From an uncultured Planctomycetota bacterium (GTDB lineage Bacteria > Planctomycetota > UBA1135 > GCA-002686595), in NCBI GenBank assembly GCA_903829565.1, contig CAIKQM010000073.1, forward strand, positions 1-7,547: 7,547 bases of DNA. The letters are read 5' to 3'. Position 1 is the first letter of the stretch; each line of letters opens with the position of its first letter. Under the pieces are notes generated by a model. The model made no database searches. It saw only the letters and a program-made list of their open reading frames with translations, and was not told where the DNA came from. The position numbers were made by a program, and so were the translations under genes. Shown here one piece after another: positions 6,583 to 7,547 of the stretch.

Positions 6583-7547
6583 CACCGTTGGTCAAGTTGA
6601 AGGTGCTGGCTGTGCAGTAGACAGCCGAGTTGCGGTACCACACTTGGTATGTGCGTGTCGCACCAGCAGGCACCGCACCCTTGATCGAGATGGGCACGCT
6701 CGAACTGGCATTCGGGTACTGCGAACCGCCGGCGACATTGGCTGTCGTACCCAAGCGCACGACCGTGCCTGCAGCGCAACGCAAGCCATCGCCAAAGGCG
6801 ACACCAGCACCGGCTCCTGACTGTGCAGTGCCCTGGAAGTAGAGCGCAGAGCTGTTGGGCATACCTGCGCCGCTCAGCACAAAGGTGTCCACCGCCAGAC
6901 TGGCGAAGCCCGCACCAGCCAGCGTGGCGCCGTTGGCGTTGATGGAGTTCGCACAACCAGCACCAACGGCACCTGAGTTCGCGCAGGGGCAGGCGCTGCC
7001 GCTGCCGTCACCGAAACAGAACGCAACGGCCGGCTGCGATGCAGGCAACACGCGCACGCCGCGCAAAGCGGTGTTCGCCGATGCACTCACGAGTGCCGTG
7101 AAAGGAGCCGCTGCACCGGTGTCGCTGACCGTGACGAGCTTCGTCAAAGCAACAGCACTGGTGGCATAGAACTGAGCGGGGTTCGAACCGGGCACAAGAG
7201 TCACACCGCGCAGACCTGCTGTGAGGCCCGCGTTCAAGGTGTAGGCCAAGGTCCACGCCGTGCCGTTGTAGGTCCACTTCTGCAGACCACCGCCAGCGGC
7301 AATGCTGCGGTCATCGGCGACGTACAGCGTCGCCGCATCGGCGAAGCAATAGTCGTACGAGGACGGACCAATGGCGGTGGGAAAGCCCGCCAAGAGTGTG
7401 ATGGGTTGCGCGCTGGTGGTCGGTGTGCCGAGCCCCACGCTGCTGACGCCTTGGAAGTTGAGCACTGCACTCGAGGTGTACAACTGCCCTGCGTAGATCG
7501 ACACCACGCGTGAGTTGGTCACCACAGTCGACAGCTGCGTGGAGGTC
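6560..7547 (-). CDS. exported beta-propeller-like protein with Cys-rich C-terminal module (N-terminus beyond window)
   Basis: The reading frame is open to the right edge, so the start and any signal peptide are missing; about 328 residues are present. Numbering from the GTG codon at 7525, residues 1-165 look like the last blades of a secreted propeller: ADAATLYVADD, then GGLQKWTYNGTAWTLAYTL, GLRGVTL and TALRGVRVLP, a repeated strand-turn pattern that I recall from large extracellular proteins of Planctomycetota and Verrucomicrobiota. Residues 170-321 are the Cys-rich module: Cys170, Cys179, Cys181, Cys191, Cys250 and Cys304, with FQGT, AFGDG, GTVVRLG, YQVWYRN and FNLTNGV. The same module ends the propeller protein at 2100-3749. 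Composition is rich in Ala, Gly, Ser and Thr, as expected for an exported protein. The gene converges on polA with 15 bases between stop codons. Ligand and role are unknown. Confidence 0.83.
   Translation of the reverse strand, partial: TSTQLSTVVTNSRVVSIYAGQLYTSSAVLNFQGVSSVGLGTPTTSAQPITLLAGFPTAIGPSSYDYCFADAATLYVADDRSIAAGGGLQKWTYNGTAWTLAYTLNAGLTAGLRGVTLVPGSNPAQFYATSAVALTKLVTVSDTGAAAPFTALVSASANTALRGVRVLPASQPAVAFCFGDGSGSACPCANSGAVGAGCANSINANGATLAGAGFASLAVDTFVLSGAGMPNSSALYFQGTAQSGAGAGVAFGDGLRCAAGTVVRLGTTANVAGGSQYPNASSSVPISIKGAVPAGATRTYQVWYRNSAVYCTASTFNLTNGVTVTWSP
6563..7018 (-). repeat. Cys-rich C-terminal module, copy 2
   Basis: This is the last 152 codons of the partial propeller gene. It aligns along its whole length with the module at 2103-2531. 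It lacks the Cys that copy 1 has just before FQGT (GFCALFQGT there, SSALYFQGT here), so it has six Cys rather than seven; the other six positions correspond. Even numbers of conserved Cys suggest disulfide pairing outside the cytoplasm. It also has a short Gly-Ala insertion before AFGDG. Confidence 0.75.

Noticed and set aside
7523..7525. GTG at 7525 as the true start of the right-hand gene.
   Set aside because: The frame stays open to the window edge, no signal peptide follows the GTG, and the residues before it (T-S-T-Q-L-S-T) continue the same composition, so the gene is simply cut by the window.
2100..7547. polA as a recent insertion between two halves of a duplicated secreted-protein gene.
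   Set aside because: The two exported proteins share only the C-terminal module and have different propellers, and no target-site repeats or mobile genes are seen near polA.

Overview
The window is a high-GC bacterial chromosomal segment with five protein-coding genes and almost no free intergenic space (gaps of 28, 86 and 15 bases; one pair overlaps). Two genes are cut by the window edges. No RNA genes, transposase, CRISPR array or phage gene was seen. Two exported beta-propeller proteins share a cysteine-rich C-terminal module, and none of the genes has a strong Shine-Dalgarno sequence. As far as I recall, this combination is most typical of marine Planctomycetota. That assignment is inference and moderate at best.

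Layout on the minus strand, reading right to left from 3749: a secreted protein with seven FG-GAP-like propeller blades and a Cys-rich C-terminus (3749-2100), then exodeoxyribonuclease III/AP endonuclease xthA (2071-1298), then a CBM9-like/DUF5916 envelope protein whose start overlaps the xthA stop as TGATG and which runs off the left edge. These three look like one operon. On the plus strand, divergent from it, is a full-length DNA polymerase I gene (polA, 3836-6544) with intact 5'-nuclease, 3'-5' proofreading and polymerase domains. Convergent with polA, with 15 bases between stop codons, is a second exported beta-propeller protein (7547-6560, start outside the window) that ends in the same Cys-rich module as the first. 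A perfect 10-bp hairpin sits at this convergent junction.

Two genes are housekeeping base-excision-repair enzymes: XthA opens or cleans the gap and Pol I fills it. The other three are cell-surface or exported proteins. The main item of interest is the roughly 145-150-residue Cys-rich C-terminal module on otherwise different propeller proteins either side of polA. It looks like a lineage-specific surface-attachment, maturation or sorting domain that I cannot match to a named family. No defence or mobile system is visible.
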